NCBI GenBank assembly: GCA_900770875.1 | Contig: CAAGLV010000077.1 | Coordinates: 7,478-71,477 of the forward strand | Direction of reading: 5' to 3' | DNA: 64,000 nt | From: Flavobacteriales bacterium | GTDB lineage: Bacteria; Bacteroidota; Bacteroidia; Flavobacteriales; Weeksellaceae | In this document: one piece after another, positions 14,290 to 22,848 of the stretch | How the letters are laid out: each line of letters begins with the position of its first letter | Numbering within the stretch: position 1 is the first letter of the stretch | Program-made: the position numbers and the translations under genes | The notes under the pieces: model-generated | The model's input: the letters and a program-made list of their open reading frames with translations, nothing else | Told to the model about the DNA's origin: nothing | Databases searched by the model: none

Positions 14290-14697
14290 ATGTTAGATCA
14301 TTTGGATAAGAGGCAAACAGGGGTTTGTTTAGGTTTAATTATGTTTCTTTTATTATTTGGAGGAGCACATATAACATCACATATACTATTTGGGATATTG
14401 ATGTTTGTAGGATTAGTAGCATTAGTAGAGAATGTAGAATCTATCAAGAAGATAGTATATATGTCGAATAAGTTATTAGATGTAGGTATCTTCATAGCAT
14501 CTATATTAGCTACGATATATATGGGAGTAACGATAACTGGAGCTGTAACAGTAGCATCAATTATATTTTCATTAGTGTATGCACCAATGATTAGAAATGA
14601 GCGTAAAGCTCAAGAGGAGATTAAAGATGAGATTAAGAAACAAAAGATTAATTCATTTAGATATAAATTAATTCGTAATAAACGTAAATTAAAATAA
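14290..14697 (+). CDS. Polytopic membrane protein with basic tail
   Basis: This 135-aa protein has hydrophobic segments at about residues 12-27, 30-46, 63-80 and 82-98, giving four probable membrane spans. A strongly basic cytoplasmic tail follows (ERKAQEEIKDEIKKQK onward). No enzymatic motif is visible. Superinfection exclusion or another membrane-modifying role is possible but unproven. The start codon follows an AAAATTAAAATT leader, and the gene is 1 bp from the next one. Confidence 0.65.
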   Translation: MLDHLDKRQTGVCLGLIMFLLLFGGAHITSHILFGILMFVGLVALVENVESIKKIVYMSNKLLDVGIFIASILATIYMGVTITGAVTVASIIFSLVYAPMIRNERKAQEEIKDEIKKQKINSFRYKLIRNKRKLK

Positions 14698-14698
14698 G

Positions 14699-15340
14699 AT
14701 GGAATCAAACATTAAAACAAGATTAGAGATTAAAGCTTTAAGAAACGATTTAAAAGAACTTTTAATATCAAAACAACAACTTACAAGAGAGCAACAGATA
14801 AAGTTGCTTAAATTAGCTTTAAATGACTATACTGACAATCTTTTATCAAATGATGAAAGTGTATTTGATTTATCACTTACACAATATCTTCATAAAACAT
14901 TTGGAGCAAGAATTGAAGCTTGGACTTTATTTAATGAATATATACCATGTAATTCATTAAAAATAAAAGCTTATAATTTAGATTACAGCCAACGTGAGTA
15001 CAATAAAGAGTACATAGAGTTAATTCTTAAATATTATTCAAATGACGGTGTTTTAAGAACGTATAGTGATTGGGTAGCTAGTGGAATAGATTTATTAGAA
15101 TTTTTAGGAGAAACTGCAGAAGTAGATGAAAAGATATACTTAGACCAATTAGGAGTAGTTCCTCCAATACATACAGAATGGAGAGATGATGAATATATCT
15201 TTCAAGTAGGAGAAGCTGCATGTCTTAAACTTAATGTAGAATATAAAGATGAATTATTATATGCTACATTTAAACAATCAAACAATAAGTTTTACTTCAT
15301 AGGATTACATCCAGAAGGATATATTACTAATATTAAATAA
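14699..15340 (+). CDS. Unknown 213-aa protein
   Basis: This soluble, mostly helical protein opens with a Lys/Leu-rich helix (LRNDLKELLISKQQLTREQQ) and has a C-terminal beta-rich part (DDEYIFQVGEAACLKLNVEY). No family was recognised. It is co-oriented with the preceding membrane protein (1-bp gap) and the next two genes (8- and 5-bp gaps), so all four probably share one transcript. Confidence 0.6.
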   Translation: MESNIKTRLEIKALRNDLKELLISKQQLTREQQIKLLKLALNDYTDNLLSNDESVFDLSLTQYLHKTFGARIEAWTLFNEYIPCNSLKIKAYNLDYSQREYNKEYIELILKYYSNDGVLRTYSDWVASGIDLLEFLGETAEVDEKIYLDQLGVVPPIHTEWRDDEYIFQVGEAACLKLNVEYKDELLYATFKQSNNKFYFIGLHPEGYITNIK

Positions 15341-15348
15341 TTCATAAA

Positions 15349-15768
15349 ATGAAAAGGAATACAATCAAACTTAATTTTATCCCAAAACTATGTATAGATT
15401 CTGTACAATACAGATTAGATATTTACGAAGTAATCTTGGATTACTTTCAAGAAAAAATGAATCAAAAGGATAATCGCTCGGCTTGGAGGAAATTCACAGA
15501 CTTTATTTTCTTTAGAAAATTTGAGAAATATTATCCTGATATGCATAATACAAGTTTCATTAACATTATATCTAAATACTATGATAACTTCCCTTACATA
15601 AACGATGAGGATACTTACATCAAGTATTACTTACCAGAACTTGGAGAATCCGGAATACCATTTCAAAACAAATTAGAGTTTTATAATGATATCCACAGGA
15701 TAAGAGCAGTTCAAGCTGCAAGAGATAAAGCTATTTTAGAACTTAAATCGATGAATAATCAAAATTAA
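15349..15768 (+). CDS. Unknown 139-aa protein
   Basis: This Lys- and Tyr-rich soluble protein has an aromatic middle (FTDFIFFRKFEKYYPDMHN) and an Arg/Ala-rich C-terminal helix. No motif was recognised. It is tightly packed between neighbours in the same direction. Confidence 0.6.
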   Translation: MKRNTIKLNFIPKLCIDSVQYRLDIYEVILDYFQEKMNQKDNRSAWRKFTDFIFFRKFEKYYPDMHNTSFINIISKYYDNFPYINDEDTYIKYYLPELGESGIPFQNKLEFYNDIHRIRAVQAARDKAILELKSMNNQN

Positions 15769-15773
15769 AACGT

Positions 15774-16166
15774 ATGCTTAAAAACGAAACTAAAGAAATT
15801 CTATACACTAAATTGATAGATTTCTTAAAAGATGAATCTAAAATGCAAAATGAGGTAGATATAATAACTAATGAGATTAAAAAAGTTAATAGCAATTTAT
15901 CTTCTAATATAGACGATGTAGGTTTTTGCAGAATATTAGAAAAAATTGATTATTTATCGATAATAAAAAATGATTATAATTTAACGCCTTACGAGATTAG
16001 TTCTGATGATTTAAAATACGAAGGTCAAAGACATAGAATATTAAATGATTTAGGGCTTTCAAATCAAACAGGTAATTCTTATTGGTACTATAATTTCAAC
16101 GAAAGATTAAAAGCAATAGAAAATGCATATACTAGGTTTAAGAAGAATTGCTTCAGACAGAACTGA
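15774..16166 (+). CDS. Unknown 130-aa helical protein
   Basis: This Lys/Asn/Ile-rich, predicted helical protein has no recognised motif. Its 3' end overlaps the next reading frame by 44 bp, more than usual here. A programmed or accidental frameshift joining it to the zinc-ribbon frame at 16123 cannot be excluded. Confidence 0.55.
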   Translation: MLKNETKEILYTKLIDFLKDESKMQNEVDIITNEIKKVNSNLSSNIDDVGFCRILEKIDYLSIIKNDYNLTPYEISSDDLKYEGQRHRILNDLGLSNQTGNSYWYYNFNERLKAIENAYTRFKKNCFRQN

Positions 16167-16785
16167 AGAAAAATATCATATTGGAGAATGTAATCATTGT
16201 CGTAAGAAATCTACATTCACAGAACACGGCTACTGCAATAACTGCGGTAGCCTTTTTTCATTAGGACAAGAAGTAAGCTATGATATCTACGAAACATTTA
16301 GAATAGGTAAATACGCTGAAACATATTTAGAATTAGATTATGTACCAAGAATTCCTGATGAAATAATTAAAAACTTAACTAAAAAAGGAGAGCCTGCACC
16401 GGCTTATAAACCAAAAAATAATACACAAAAAATAAATTCAAATCTTAAAAAACAAAATTTTATGAAAAAATCTATCAACACAATCGGAAACGGAATCGGA
16501 AACGGAATTTGTAAAGTATTAGGTGGAGCTCACCTTGTTGTTCAAACCTCAGCAGATTTAATTGTCGTTACAGAGGCTTTAATTAAAGAAAAGCAAACTG
16601 GTAAGGCTAAAGAGGAAACAATCAAAGAGCGTAAGCTTAAAACAGCAGAAACGCAAGTTAAAGTATGTTTAACTGCTATCGAAAAAGCTGAACAAGCAAA
16701 AGAGAAAACTAAAGAGCTTAAAAATAGATTAACAAATATATTCACACCAGCTAATGTAGAAACTATCGAAATTGAAGCTAAGTAA
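16123..16785 (+). CDS. Zinc-ribbon region fused to helical protein, probable join of two genes
   Basis: The N-terminal part has two Cys pairs (CNHC and CNNC, about residues 24-41), a small zinc ribbon. The C-terminal part restarts at an internal ATG (16462, MKKSINTIGNGIGNGICK) and is a Gly-rich segment followed by a long Lys/Glu/Ala helix. Between them lies ATACACAAAAAATAAA (16421-16436), the leader motif that elsewhere in this window precedes gene starts. One extra A in the A-run at 16413-16418 would create a TAA stop just before that leader. The window therefore most likely shows two ancestral genes joined by a one-base slip, either real or a sequencing error. Confidence 0.55.
   Translation: MHILGLRRIASDRTEEKYHIGECNHCRKKSTFTEHGYCNNCGSLFSLGQEVSYDIYETFRIGKYAETYLELDYVPRIPDEIIKNLTKKGEPAPAYKPKNNTQKINSNLKKQNFMKKSINTIGNGIGNGICKVLGGAHLVVQTSADLIVVTEALIKEKQTGKAKEETIKERKLKTAETQVKVCLTAIEKAEQAKEKTKELKNRLTNIFTPANVETIEIEAK
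16421..16436 (+). repeat. Leader repeat copy 2 (ATACACAAAAAATAAA)
   Basis: A full 16-bp copy inside the open frame 16123-16785, 25 bp before the internal ATG at 16462. Its presence is the main reason to suspect two genes here. Confidence 0.55.
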
Positions 16786-16786
16786 T

Positions 16787-17098
16787 ATGCAGCCAACACA
16801 ATTAATATTTAGTGAAGTTAAACTCGAAGATAAGTCTACTATCTTCGAGTTTATCGATCAAAGAGGTAATCTTAGATTGCTTTATGAGAAAACAAAGAAA
16901 GGCAAATACACATTAGTAGATGTATTTATGTCTGATTTAGACGAGTATTATCTCAAAGGAGCTAAAGACACAAGATATATTAGAACTATGCGTTCTAAAT
17001 TCATTTACACAAATAGCAATGAATTTAAAATAAACATGAAACATATCATCGGAGGCCGATTTGTTTCTACATATTTTTTAAATTTCGAAAACAATTAG
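16787..17098 (+). CDS. Unknown 103-aa protein
   Basis: The chosen start is ATG at 16787 (MQPTQLIFSEV), 2 bp after the previous stop. An upstream in-frame ATG at 16772 would overlap the previous gene. It is a small, basic, beta-rich protein with no recognised motif. Confidence 0.6.
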   Translation: MQPTQLIFSEVKLEDKSTIFEFIDQRGNLRLLYEKTKKGKYTLVDVFMSDLDEYYLKGAKDTRYIRTMRSKFIYTNSNEFKINMKHIIGGRFVSTYFLNFENN

Positions 17099-17120
17099 AA
17101 ACCTTTAATATATTTACCCA

Positions 17121-17495
17121 ATGAAACGTAAAATATTTTTAACATTATTTATGTTATACAACTTTGCATTTGCACAATCTAAATGCGAAATCAAAGTAGA
17201 TTACAACTATGTAAAATTTGAAACTAAAGAAGATGCTTTTAGTTTTAAAAAAGAAACTTCAATAATCTATAACTATTTAAATGTCCGAGAGGACATTTAT
17301 TTAGATTTAGGAGATAACGCATATCTTCTAAAGAAAATAACACCTAATCAAAGAGGAATTACCAACGGAAAAGAATACAGTTACTCTACTTATTTAGGGA
17401 ATGCAGGGAATGAAATCATCATACAAAGGTTTGATGACATAAAACAAGGAGTTAGAATTATATTTGACGAAAATTTTATAATGCGTTTATTTTAA
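17121..17495 (+). CDS. Small exported protein
   Basis: This 124-aa protein begins with a clear signal peptide: MKRK, a hydrophobic core IFLTLFMLYNFAF, and an AFAQS cleavage site after about residue 18. The mature part has one Cys and a beta-rich pattern. It would act in the periplasm or at the surface. The adjacent membrane-anchored gene (3-bp gap) suggests a paired envelope function such as superinfection exclusion, which is inference. Confidence 0.65.
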   Translation: MKRKIFLTLFMLYNFAFAQSKCEIKVDYNYVKFETKEDAFSFKKETSIIYNYLNVREDIYLDLGDNAYLLKKITPNQRGITNGKEYSYSTYLGNAGNEIIIQRFDDIKQGVRIIFDENFIMRLF

Positions 17496-17497
17496 TT

Positions 17498-17764
17498 ATG
17501 AAAGAATTATTAACAATCACTTTATTAACATTCGTTTTGTTCTACACATTCTTAATGTTTAGAAGATATTATTTAAGCAAAAACTTATTCAATCTTTACA
17601 AGGAATTACATCGATTAGAATCATTAAGAAACTTTGGCTTTATGACTGTCAATAGATATAATTACAAAAAAAACACAACAGAAGTTGTTTGGTTAGATAA
17701 ACAAATCAAAGAAGTAGAATCAGAAATCAAATCATTAGAATCATCAATATTTAAACTAAAATAA
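17498..17764 (+). CDS. Membrane-anchored small coiled-coil protein
   Basis: This 88-aa protein has an N-terminal membrane span (ELLTITLLTFVLFYTFLMF, residues 2-20), a basic patch (RRYYLSK), and a C-terminal helical, coiled-coil-like part (DKQIKEVESEIKSLESSIF). It is tightly linked to the exported protein before it and to the gene after it. Function unknown. Confidence 0.6.
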   Translation: MKELLTITLLTFVLFYTFLMFRRYYLSKNLFNLYKELHRLESLRNFGFMTVNRYNYKKNTTEVVWLDKQIKEVESEIKSLESSIFKLK

Positions 17765-17765
17765 A

Positions 17766-18512
17766 ATGGCAAAGAAAAATAAAAAACAAGCAACATCAAC
17801 TAGATTATTCAGTACAGTTAAAAAACAACAAAAAGAAGAAAATTACATTAATGTCCTTACGGAATTAGAAAATATCCGTTTTCATAAATGGTTGAATTTA
17901 GTATTCACAGTTAATGCAGCTTATGCAGCTTCAGAAGAATGTTACTCTATTAGTCCTGACCTAATCAAAATGGGATCTATGTTACCTAACCAAGCAAAGA
18001 ATACTCTTAATATCCTTAAAAGGACCACAAAAGATATAGACAAGAGATTTTTAGAACTTCTTAAAACTATGGAACGAGAGGTTATTAAAAATCCTATGGC
18101 TAATAATTTCTTTGAATTATTAAACAACGATGGAGATTTAGAAAAAGCTTGGACCAATACAGAAATTCAATTAGAATTTCAAGAGAATTTAATTAGAAAA
18201 TTCACACCTGGAACTATACAGAATATAATGGAAGCGATGAATATCGAAACTAAAACTCAAGAGCCAGTTTTAGTTAGAAACGATATGCAAGTATTCTTTG
18301 TTAAATGTACTCATAATAGCAAGTATATACCACTTAATATTGTTCAATTAGAGAACGTAGCTAAGAAGTTTGAAATACTTAATATATTAACCTTAAATGA
18401 TGAAACTGGTAAAACTATAAAAGTTACCAAAAAACATCTTAAAGAAATATACAATGGAGTTAAAGGATACGGAGATGCTTTTGTAAATGCTTACTTTCCA
18501 AATATTAAATAA
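17766..18512 (+). CDS. Unknown 248-aa protein, end of an operon
   Basis: This soluble, predominantly helical protein has a basic N-terminus (MAKKNKKQATSTRLFSTVKK) and no motif I recognise. It is the last gene before a strong terminator (18525-18551), closing the run that begins near 14290. Confidence 0.6.
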   Translation: MAKKNKKQATSTRLFSTVKKQQKEENYINVLTELENIRFHKWLNLVFTVNAAYAASEECYSISPDLIKMGSMLPNQAKNTLNILKRTTKDIDKRFLELLKTMEREVIKNPMANNFFELLNNDGDLEKAWTNTEIQLEFQENLIRKFTPGTIQNIMEAMNIETKTQEPVLVRNDMQVFFVKCTHNSKYIPLNIVQLENVAKKFEILNILTLNDETGKTIKVTKKHLKEIYNGVKGYGDAFVNAYFPNIK

Positions 18513-18524
18513 TAAAAAAAAATC

Positions 18525-18551
18525 AAGCCGGTCTTTATGATCGGCTTTTCG
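18525..18551 (+). terminator. Terminator closing the 14.3-18.5 kb run
   Basis: AAGCCGGTC (18525-18533) pairs with GATCGGCTT (18539-18547), 9 bp with one G-U, followed by TTTTCGTTT. Confidence 0.8.
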
Positions 18552-18554
18552 TTT

Positions 18555-18570
18555 ATACACAAAAAATAAA
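18555..18570 (+). repeat. Leader repeat copy 3 (ATACACAAAAAATAAA)
   Basis: A perfect 16-bp copy directly downstream of a terminator and 9 bp before the ATG at 18580. The terminator-then-repeat-then-gene order would suit a promoter for a new transcript. Confidence 0.55.
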
Positions 18571-18579
18571 TTTTAAAAC

Positions 18580-18846
18580 ATGTACTTATTAAAATCAAAT
18601 CAACATTGTTTTGTAATTAGATTTCAAAACAATAACTACAATTATTTATTCTTTACAGATTCTGACAAATCTTTAGAAGAATTAGGAGCTTATTTATGTC
18701 AAAATAAAACTCTTATTATCAAAGATATTAAGATATACGACCAGCCTAAAACAAGGTATGTAAGAGCTAATAAAAATATGCTTAAAAGTATATTTAAGTG
18801 GGTAACAATTTTAGATGTAGAATTAGAACGTAGAAACTTTTATTAA
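18580..18846 (+). CDS. Unknown 88-aa protein
   Basis: This small, basic protein has a beta-strand-rich first half (QHCFVIRFQNNNYNYLFF). It is the first gene of a tightly packed run of small genes, and its stop overlaps the next start by 1 bp (TAATG). No family was recognised. Confidence 0.55.
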   Translation: MYLLKSNQHCFVIRFQNNNYNYLFFTDSDKSLEELGAYLCQNKTLIIKDIKIYDQPKTRYVRANKNMLKSIFKWVTILDVELERRNFY

Positions 18847-19052
18847 TGGAAATATTTAAAATTATAGCAAAATTCATTGGAGCTAATGGCTCTTGTGGGT
18901 ATAAAACAAATCAAGTTTATAAACTTATTGTAGAAATACATAAAGATAATTCTGTTTCTATTTATCATAGAGGACATCAAGAATGTATTTATTCTACATT
19001 TTCAACTTTATGTGATAACTGGGTTAATATTAATAAAATACAGTCTAAATAA
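18846..19052 (+). CDS. Unknown 68-aa protein
   Basis: This small protein has four Cys in total and a pattern IGANGSCGYKTNQVYKL. It is coupled to both neighbours by 1-bp overlaps. No family was recognised. Confidence 0.55.
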   Translation: MEIFKIIAKFIGANGSCGYKTNQVYKLIVEIHKDNSVSIYHRGHQECIYSTFSTLCDNWVNINKIQSK

Positions 19053-19360
19053 TGAATTTACAAGAAGCATTAGACAAATCTTATAAAGATTTAGAATCTA
19101 AAATCATTCAAATTTACAATGAAATAGAGGTTTTTAATGAACCTTTTTACATTCATCCAGATTTCTTTTCGTCTTTTATTTTATATAATATTTCAGCAAG
19201 CAGCATATCTGAATTTAGAGATAAAAAAGATCGTAATTATATTAATGACTTCATGAATAATGTGTTTAGTGAGGATAAGAAATATATGTTCGGTCATGAA
19301 ATTATTTTAGATGACGCTTTAGGTAAAAGAGAAATTAAGTATAACAACAAAATTTATTAA
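19052..19360 (+). CDS. Unknown 102-aa protein
   Basis: This acidic, largely helical protein has an aromatic middle (FNEPFYIHPDFFSSFILYN). It starts on the stop of the previous gene. No family was recognised. Confidence 0.55.
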   Translation: MNLQEALDKSYKDLESKIIQIYNEIEVFNEPFYIHPDFFSSFILYNISASSISEFRDKKDRNYINDFMNNVFSEDKKYMFGHEIILDDALGKREIKYNNKIY

Positions 19361-19361
19361 A

Positions 19362-19685
19362 ATGAAAACAACAAGAGAATTATTGTACTCAGATGATAAA
19401 TATATTATCGGTACAGCAAAAAAAGTATACAATGCAATTAAAGAAAACTTCTTAATCGCTTGTATGGAGGCAGACCAAATCGGAGATCTTCAAGACACTC
19501 TTGAAACTTTAAGAGAAATAGAAAGTGTATATTTAAGTAATGGATATGAAAATGATATTATTTTATTAAAAGAATGTATCATGACATCAGGTTTTGAAAT
19601 TGTAGAAGATTCAGCGATAGTTAAAGATTTTCTATTCGATTTAATTACAGAACAAAAGTTAAAATTTGCAGAACCAGAAAAATAA
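19362..19685 (+). CDS. Unknown 107-aa acidic helical protein
   Basis: This Glu/Leu-rich protein is predicted to be all-helical. Small, acidic phage proteins encoded in such clusters often inhibit host proteins, but nothing in the sequence identifies a target. Confidence 0.55.
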   Translation: MKTTRELLYSDDKYIIGTAKKVYNAIKENFLIACMEADQIGDLQDTLETLREIESVYLSNGYENDIILLKECIMTSGFEIVEDSAIVKDFLFDLITEQKLKFAEPEK

Positions 19686-19690
19686 ATATT

Positions 19691-20083
19691 ATGAGATTTT
19701 TCGATGACATATATCAAGACTCTTTAAAAGAGTTAAATATAAAATACGAGTTATTCTATGCTTTCAATAAAGAACAATTTGACGAAGCTTTAAAAATTAG
19801 AAACAGAAAAGATTTAGGCTTTTATGTTAATATATCATATGGAGCTTATATTCCTAATAAATTCAAAGAAGAATACAAAAAAGAATTGGATATTCTTTAC
19901 AAAAAATCTATTCAAATTGACATAGAAGAAAACGGAAAGGATAAGATAATTCTAAGAGAATTAAATAACCACGAATGTTTCTATACAGGAGAAATTGACG
20001 ATGCTGTAGATGCTGTACATAAATACGGATACACTTCTGATGATGTGTATAAAATCTACAAAAAAGAACTAAAAAATAATTAA
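19691..20083 (+). CDS. Unknown 130-aa protein
   Basis: This soluble, acidic/basic mixed protein has a helix-rich N-terminus (YQDSLKELNIKYELF) and no recognised motif. It sits 5 bp after the previous gene. Its stop is followed by leader repeat copy 4. Confidence 0.55.
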   Translation: MRFFDDIYQDSLKELNIKYELFYAFNKEQFDEALKIRNRKDLGFYVNISYGAYIPNKFKEEYKKELDILYKKSIQIDIEENGKDKIILRELNNHECFYTGEIDDAVDAVHKYGYTSDDVYKIYKKELKNN

Positions 20084-20098
20084 TACACAATAAATAAA
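20083..20098 (+). repeat. Leader repeat copy 4 (one mismatch)
   Basis: ATACACAATAAATAAA differs from the other copies at one base and lies 8 bp before the ATG at 20107. Confidence 0.5.
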
Positions 20099-20106
20099 TT
20101 TATAAA

Positions 20107-20349
20107 ATGAATAACGAATACAAAGAATTAAATATGACAATTAATAACGGTAAAGATGAAGTAACCGTTTTTGTATACGAAGGTAGAGTTCAAACTTACT
20201 ATTGCCAAGAGGGAGCTTCTATGATTTGCATGACTTATGATGAGTTATTAGAAGGAGAAGATTTAGATGCTATTAAAGATCACGATGTAATGTCTTTTGC
20301 ATTTGAAATTGATACTATTGATGAATTTGAAGAAGCTTTATGTTTTTAA
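20107..20349 (+). CDS. Unknown 80-aa acidic protein
   Basis: This very acidic small protein (DELLEGEDLDAIKDHD) has a beta-rich N-terminus. It could be a DNA mimic by charge, but no motif supports that. It overlaps the next gene by 10 bp. Confidence 0.55.
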   Translation: MNNEYKELNMTINNGKDEVTVFVYEGRVQTYYCQEGASMICMTYDELLEGEDLDAIKDHDVMSFAFEIDTIDEFEEALCF

Positions 20350-20597
20350 AAGAATTGAATCCAGAGGATTACCTACACTTTATTAAAAATGAGCACCCTG
20401 TTAGAGAAGGGTGCTTTGTTAAATATTTCTGTCGTTCTAAAAAAGAAATAATAGAAGGAAAAGTTTACGTTTCTAAATACGTAAAAAATGATAATAGTAA
20501 ACACGTTTACATTATAAAAAAATCTAACGGAGAATTAACAGCAGTCGAAGCTTCTGCTTTATATTCTTGTTTAATCGAACATAAACCAAACTTATAA
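20340..20597 (+). CDS. Unknown 85-aa protein
   Basis: This small protein has a likely beta-barrel pattern (REGCFVKYFCRSKKEIIEG) and a basic character. It overlaps the previous gene. No family was recognised. Confidence 0.5.
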   Translation: MFLKELNPEDYLHFIKNEHPVREGCFVKYFCRSKKEIIEGKVYVSKYVKNDNSKHVYIIKKSNGELTAVEASALYSCLIEHKPNL

Positions 20598-20599
20598 TT

Positions 20600-20890
20600 A
20601 TGATAGCATATTTAATTTACGAGACAGATAAATTTCACTCTTTAAACAGCAGAGTAGTTGTTGGAGTTTTTAGTAACAAACAACTATTACGTTCTTTTGT
20701 TTACAACAAAATCAAAGATGAAGTTCACTTGAAAGTTAAAGAAGATGGACTAGAAAATTTAGGAGGACTATCTAAAAGAGAATATATAGATATGACTCTT
20801 GAATACTTTAAATCAAATAACCAAACTCAACATTTATGGGATTGGGAATTAGAAATTCATCAAATAGAGTTAAACAAAGAAATAGATTAA
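20600..20890 (+). CDS. Unknown 96-aa protein
   Basis: This mixed alpha/beta protein begins MIAYLIYETDKFHSLNSRVV and ends in an acidic helix. It lies immediately before the PRTRC-type cassette and could belong to it. No family was recognised. Confidence 0.55.
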   Translation: MIAYLIYETDKFHSLNSRVVVGVFSNKQLLRSFVYNKIKDEVHLKVKEDGLENLGGLSKREYIDMTLEYFKSNNQTQHLWDWELEIHQIELNKEID

Positions 20891-20913
20891 TAACAATAAA
20901 ATTTTAAAACAAA

Positions 20914-21432
20914 ATGAAAACATTATTCAACATTATCAAATCATTAGGAAACGTAAGAGTAGCAATCTCTCAAACAGAAGAAAAATTAACAATCTCATTA
21001 ATTCCAGATATTACAGGAATAAAAGATGAAGCTGTTAAATTGTTACAACCACTTCATATCTCAGCTCGTCTAGAAGATACAGAAGAACAAATTTGCGATT
21101 TAATTCTGGAATTTGCACCGAAAGCTATTGAAGAATTAGATTCGATGCGAGTATATCAAGAAGCTATTGATAAAATGGCAAATGAAAAAGCAGAAGCTAA
21201 AGCTAAAAAGGAACTCGAAGATAAACTTAAAAAAGAATTCAAAGATTCTGTATCAGCATTAGAAAAAGCTTTCGATAAAAACGAACCTAAAGACGAAGAA
21301 AAACATACTAAGATGTTTCTAGAGTTTAAAGATAAATTCAAAGACATAGCTGGGTTTAATACAGTTTGCAACGATCTACAAAAAGCTTTCAACGAAAAGT
21401 ATGTTTCATTCGATTTATTCTCTCAAATATAA
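20914..21432 (+). CDS. PRTRC system protein E-like
   Basis: This 172-aa protein has an N-terminal half (KLTISLIPDITG, then LLQPLHISARLEDTEEQICD) that follows the PRTRC-E pattern: a strand pair with a V/LIP motif, a PL.I...T strand, then a helix opening with two acidic residues. The C-terminal half is a Lys/Glu/Ala coiled coil (about 85-150). PRTRC cassettes (ParB-related, ThiF-related) are found on plasmids and other mobile elements, and their biochemical role is unknown. It is followed in order by C-, F-, B- and ThiF-like genes, which supports the call more than the sequence match alone. Confidence 0.65.
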   Translation: MKTLFNIIKSLGNVRVAISQTEEKLTISLIPDITGIKDEAVKLLQPLHISARLEDTEEQICDLILEFAPKAIEELDSMRVYQEAIDKMANEKAEAKAKKELEDKLKKEFKDSVSALEKAFDKNEPKDEEKHTKMFLEFKDKFKDIAGFNTVCNDLQKAFNEKYVSFDLFSQI

Positions 21433-21437
21433 TTATT

Positions 21438-21689
21438 ATGGCAAAATTCAGAAAAGTAGAATTGTCAATTAGACGAGGTTCAGGATATGGCAATTATATA
21501 ATTTCAGCAAATTATAAAGGTGTGGATATGGAAGTTCACACTCATAACGGAGAGTGTTACGATTATCTTGATGATGACGGAGAGAATGGTATTATCGATG
21601 ATATAAAACGTCATAAGGAAAAACACCAAGAAGCTAAAAGATATGCTTATAGAAGAATTGTAGAAGCTTATAAAAGACGGTATGAATAA
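21438..21689 (+). CDS. Unknown 83-aa basic protein inside the PRTRC-type cassette
   Basis: The start was chosen at ATG 21438 (MAKFRKVELSIRRGSGYGNY), 5 bp after the previous stop. A longer frame would run into the E-like gene. It has basic ends and an acidic middle (DYLDDDGENGIIDD). It matches no standard PRTRC letter that I know and may be a phage-specific insertion in the cassette. Confidence 0.55.
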   Translation: MAKFRKVELSIRRGSGYGNYIISANYKGVDMEVHTHNGECYDYLDDDGENGIIDDIKRHKEKHQEAKRYAYRRIVEAYKRRYE

Positions 21690-21763
21690 AAGTGAAAATC
21701 ATTTTTTCCATACACTCAACAACAAATAAAATATTCTAAAATTTTAAAATCATAAAATAGAAA

Positions 21764-21970
21764 ATGGCAACAATTACAGAAATTAAAAGAAAAGTTATGT
21801 TTCAAGGTAAACAATTAACTGATATTAAAGAGTTAGAAATAGAGCAATTAAAAGCTCATTATTCAGCTTTATATCCAGAACTTATAAATGCTCAAATAAG
21901 CAATTTAGGAATTGACCAAGATGGTCAAATGCTTTATGAATTTCAATTAAAAGTAGGAACTAACGGCTAA
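21764..21970 (+). CDS. PRTRC system protein C-like, ubiquitin-like (Prok_Ub) protein
   Basis: This 68-aa protein is the size of a single beta-grasp domain. The pattern fits PRTRC-C: a first strand (RKVMFQGKQLTDI), a helix (LKAHYSALYPELINA), later strands ending YEFQLKVGTNG. It finishes with a free C-terminal Gly, as a ubiquitin-like protein needs for adenylation. PRTRC-C is classed with prokaryotic ubiquitin-like proteins. Directly downstream are an E2-like and an E1-like gene, so this is the likely modifier. Whether it is conjugated to targets is unknown. Confidence 0.75.
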   Translation: MATITEIKRKVMFQGKQLTDIKELEIEQLKAHYSALYPELINAQISNLGIDQDGQMLYEFQLKVGTNG

Positions 21971-22848
21971 TGTCATTACTAAAAACTGAAATATTCGATA
22001 GGGGAACTTCACAAAAAGTTCCTCTATTTTTATATCCAAACAATAACATTGAATACTACGATGGTCCTATACCTCAATTTCATAAAACAATAATAAGTCA
22101 AGATGTTATAAATGTTATTCAATCTCATTTCGATAAAGAATTAACTATTTATGATGGTCAAGAAATAATAGATTATTTATTTAAAGATAAAACAGATGGA
22201 TTAGAGTTAAGTGAAATTGTAGTTGAAGATGAAAGGATATTAATATTCTATAACGATTCATTCAATTTCTTCGATATTATATTCATTGATGAATTAATAA
22301 AAATGGAAGATTGTTATGATAAAGAATTAATAGGGACTGCATTATCTATAATGTCTAATCTATCTAAAAAACATTATGAAATGATAGAAGATATTGAAGA
22401 TTTATCGGAAGAAGATAAGTTAGAGAATATTGAAACAGTAGAGTTTCGTAAGATTATGAAAACTTTAGAATATAAGCATCAAGGAGATAAAACCATATTA
22501 AATCCTTACACTTTAGAATTGGTTAAAACTATAAAAGAGATTACACCTATTCTACATGAGTTTAATGTTTATATGGATTTATACACAGATAATTCATCAC
22601 CTTTCTTACCTATCTATATAACATCAGAAGTTTACGATGTCTTTATTTATGGATACGGCTCTTATATACATGAAAAAGAATATTTCTCATTACCAGTAGA
22701 ATTTAATAATTCAGGAGAGAAATATTCTTATATGTTCAATCAATTAGAATCTTTATCAGAAGATATACAAAACAAGTTTAATAATATATACAACAAATGG
22801 CAAACATATCAGGAAAAGAAAACATCAGTTCAAACCCAGCATCATTAA
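21970..22848 (+). CDS. PRTRC system protein F-like (by position)
   Basis: This 292-aa acidic protein starts on the stop of the ubiquitin-like gene. No catalytic motif is seen. It begins with a segment of the form PLFLYPNNNIEYYDGPIPQF and has a Glu/Asp-rich centre. The place between C-like and B-like genes is that of PRTRC-F, which is the main argument; sequence support is weak. Its end overlaps the E2-like gene by 52 bp. Confidence 0.45.
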   Translation: MSLLKTEIFDRGTSQKVPLFLYPNNNIEYYDGPIPQFHKTIISQDVINVIQSHFDKELTIYDGQEIIDYLFKDKTDGLELSEIVVEDERILIFYNDSFNFFDIIFIDELIKMEDCYDKELIGTALSIMSNLSKKHYEMIEDIEDLSEEDKLENIETVEFRKIMKTLEYKHQGDKTILNPYTLELVKTIKEITPILHEFNVYMDLYTDNSSPFLPIYITSEVYDVFIYGYGSYIHEKEYFSLPVEFNNSGEKYSYMFNQLESLSEDIQNKFNNIYNKWQTYQEKKTSVQTQHH

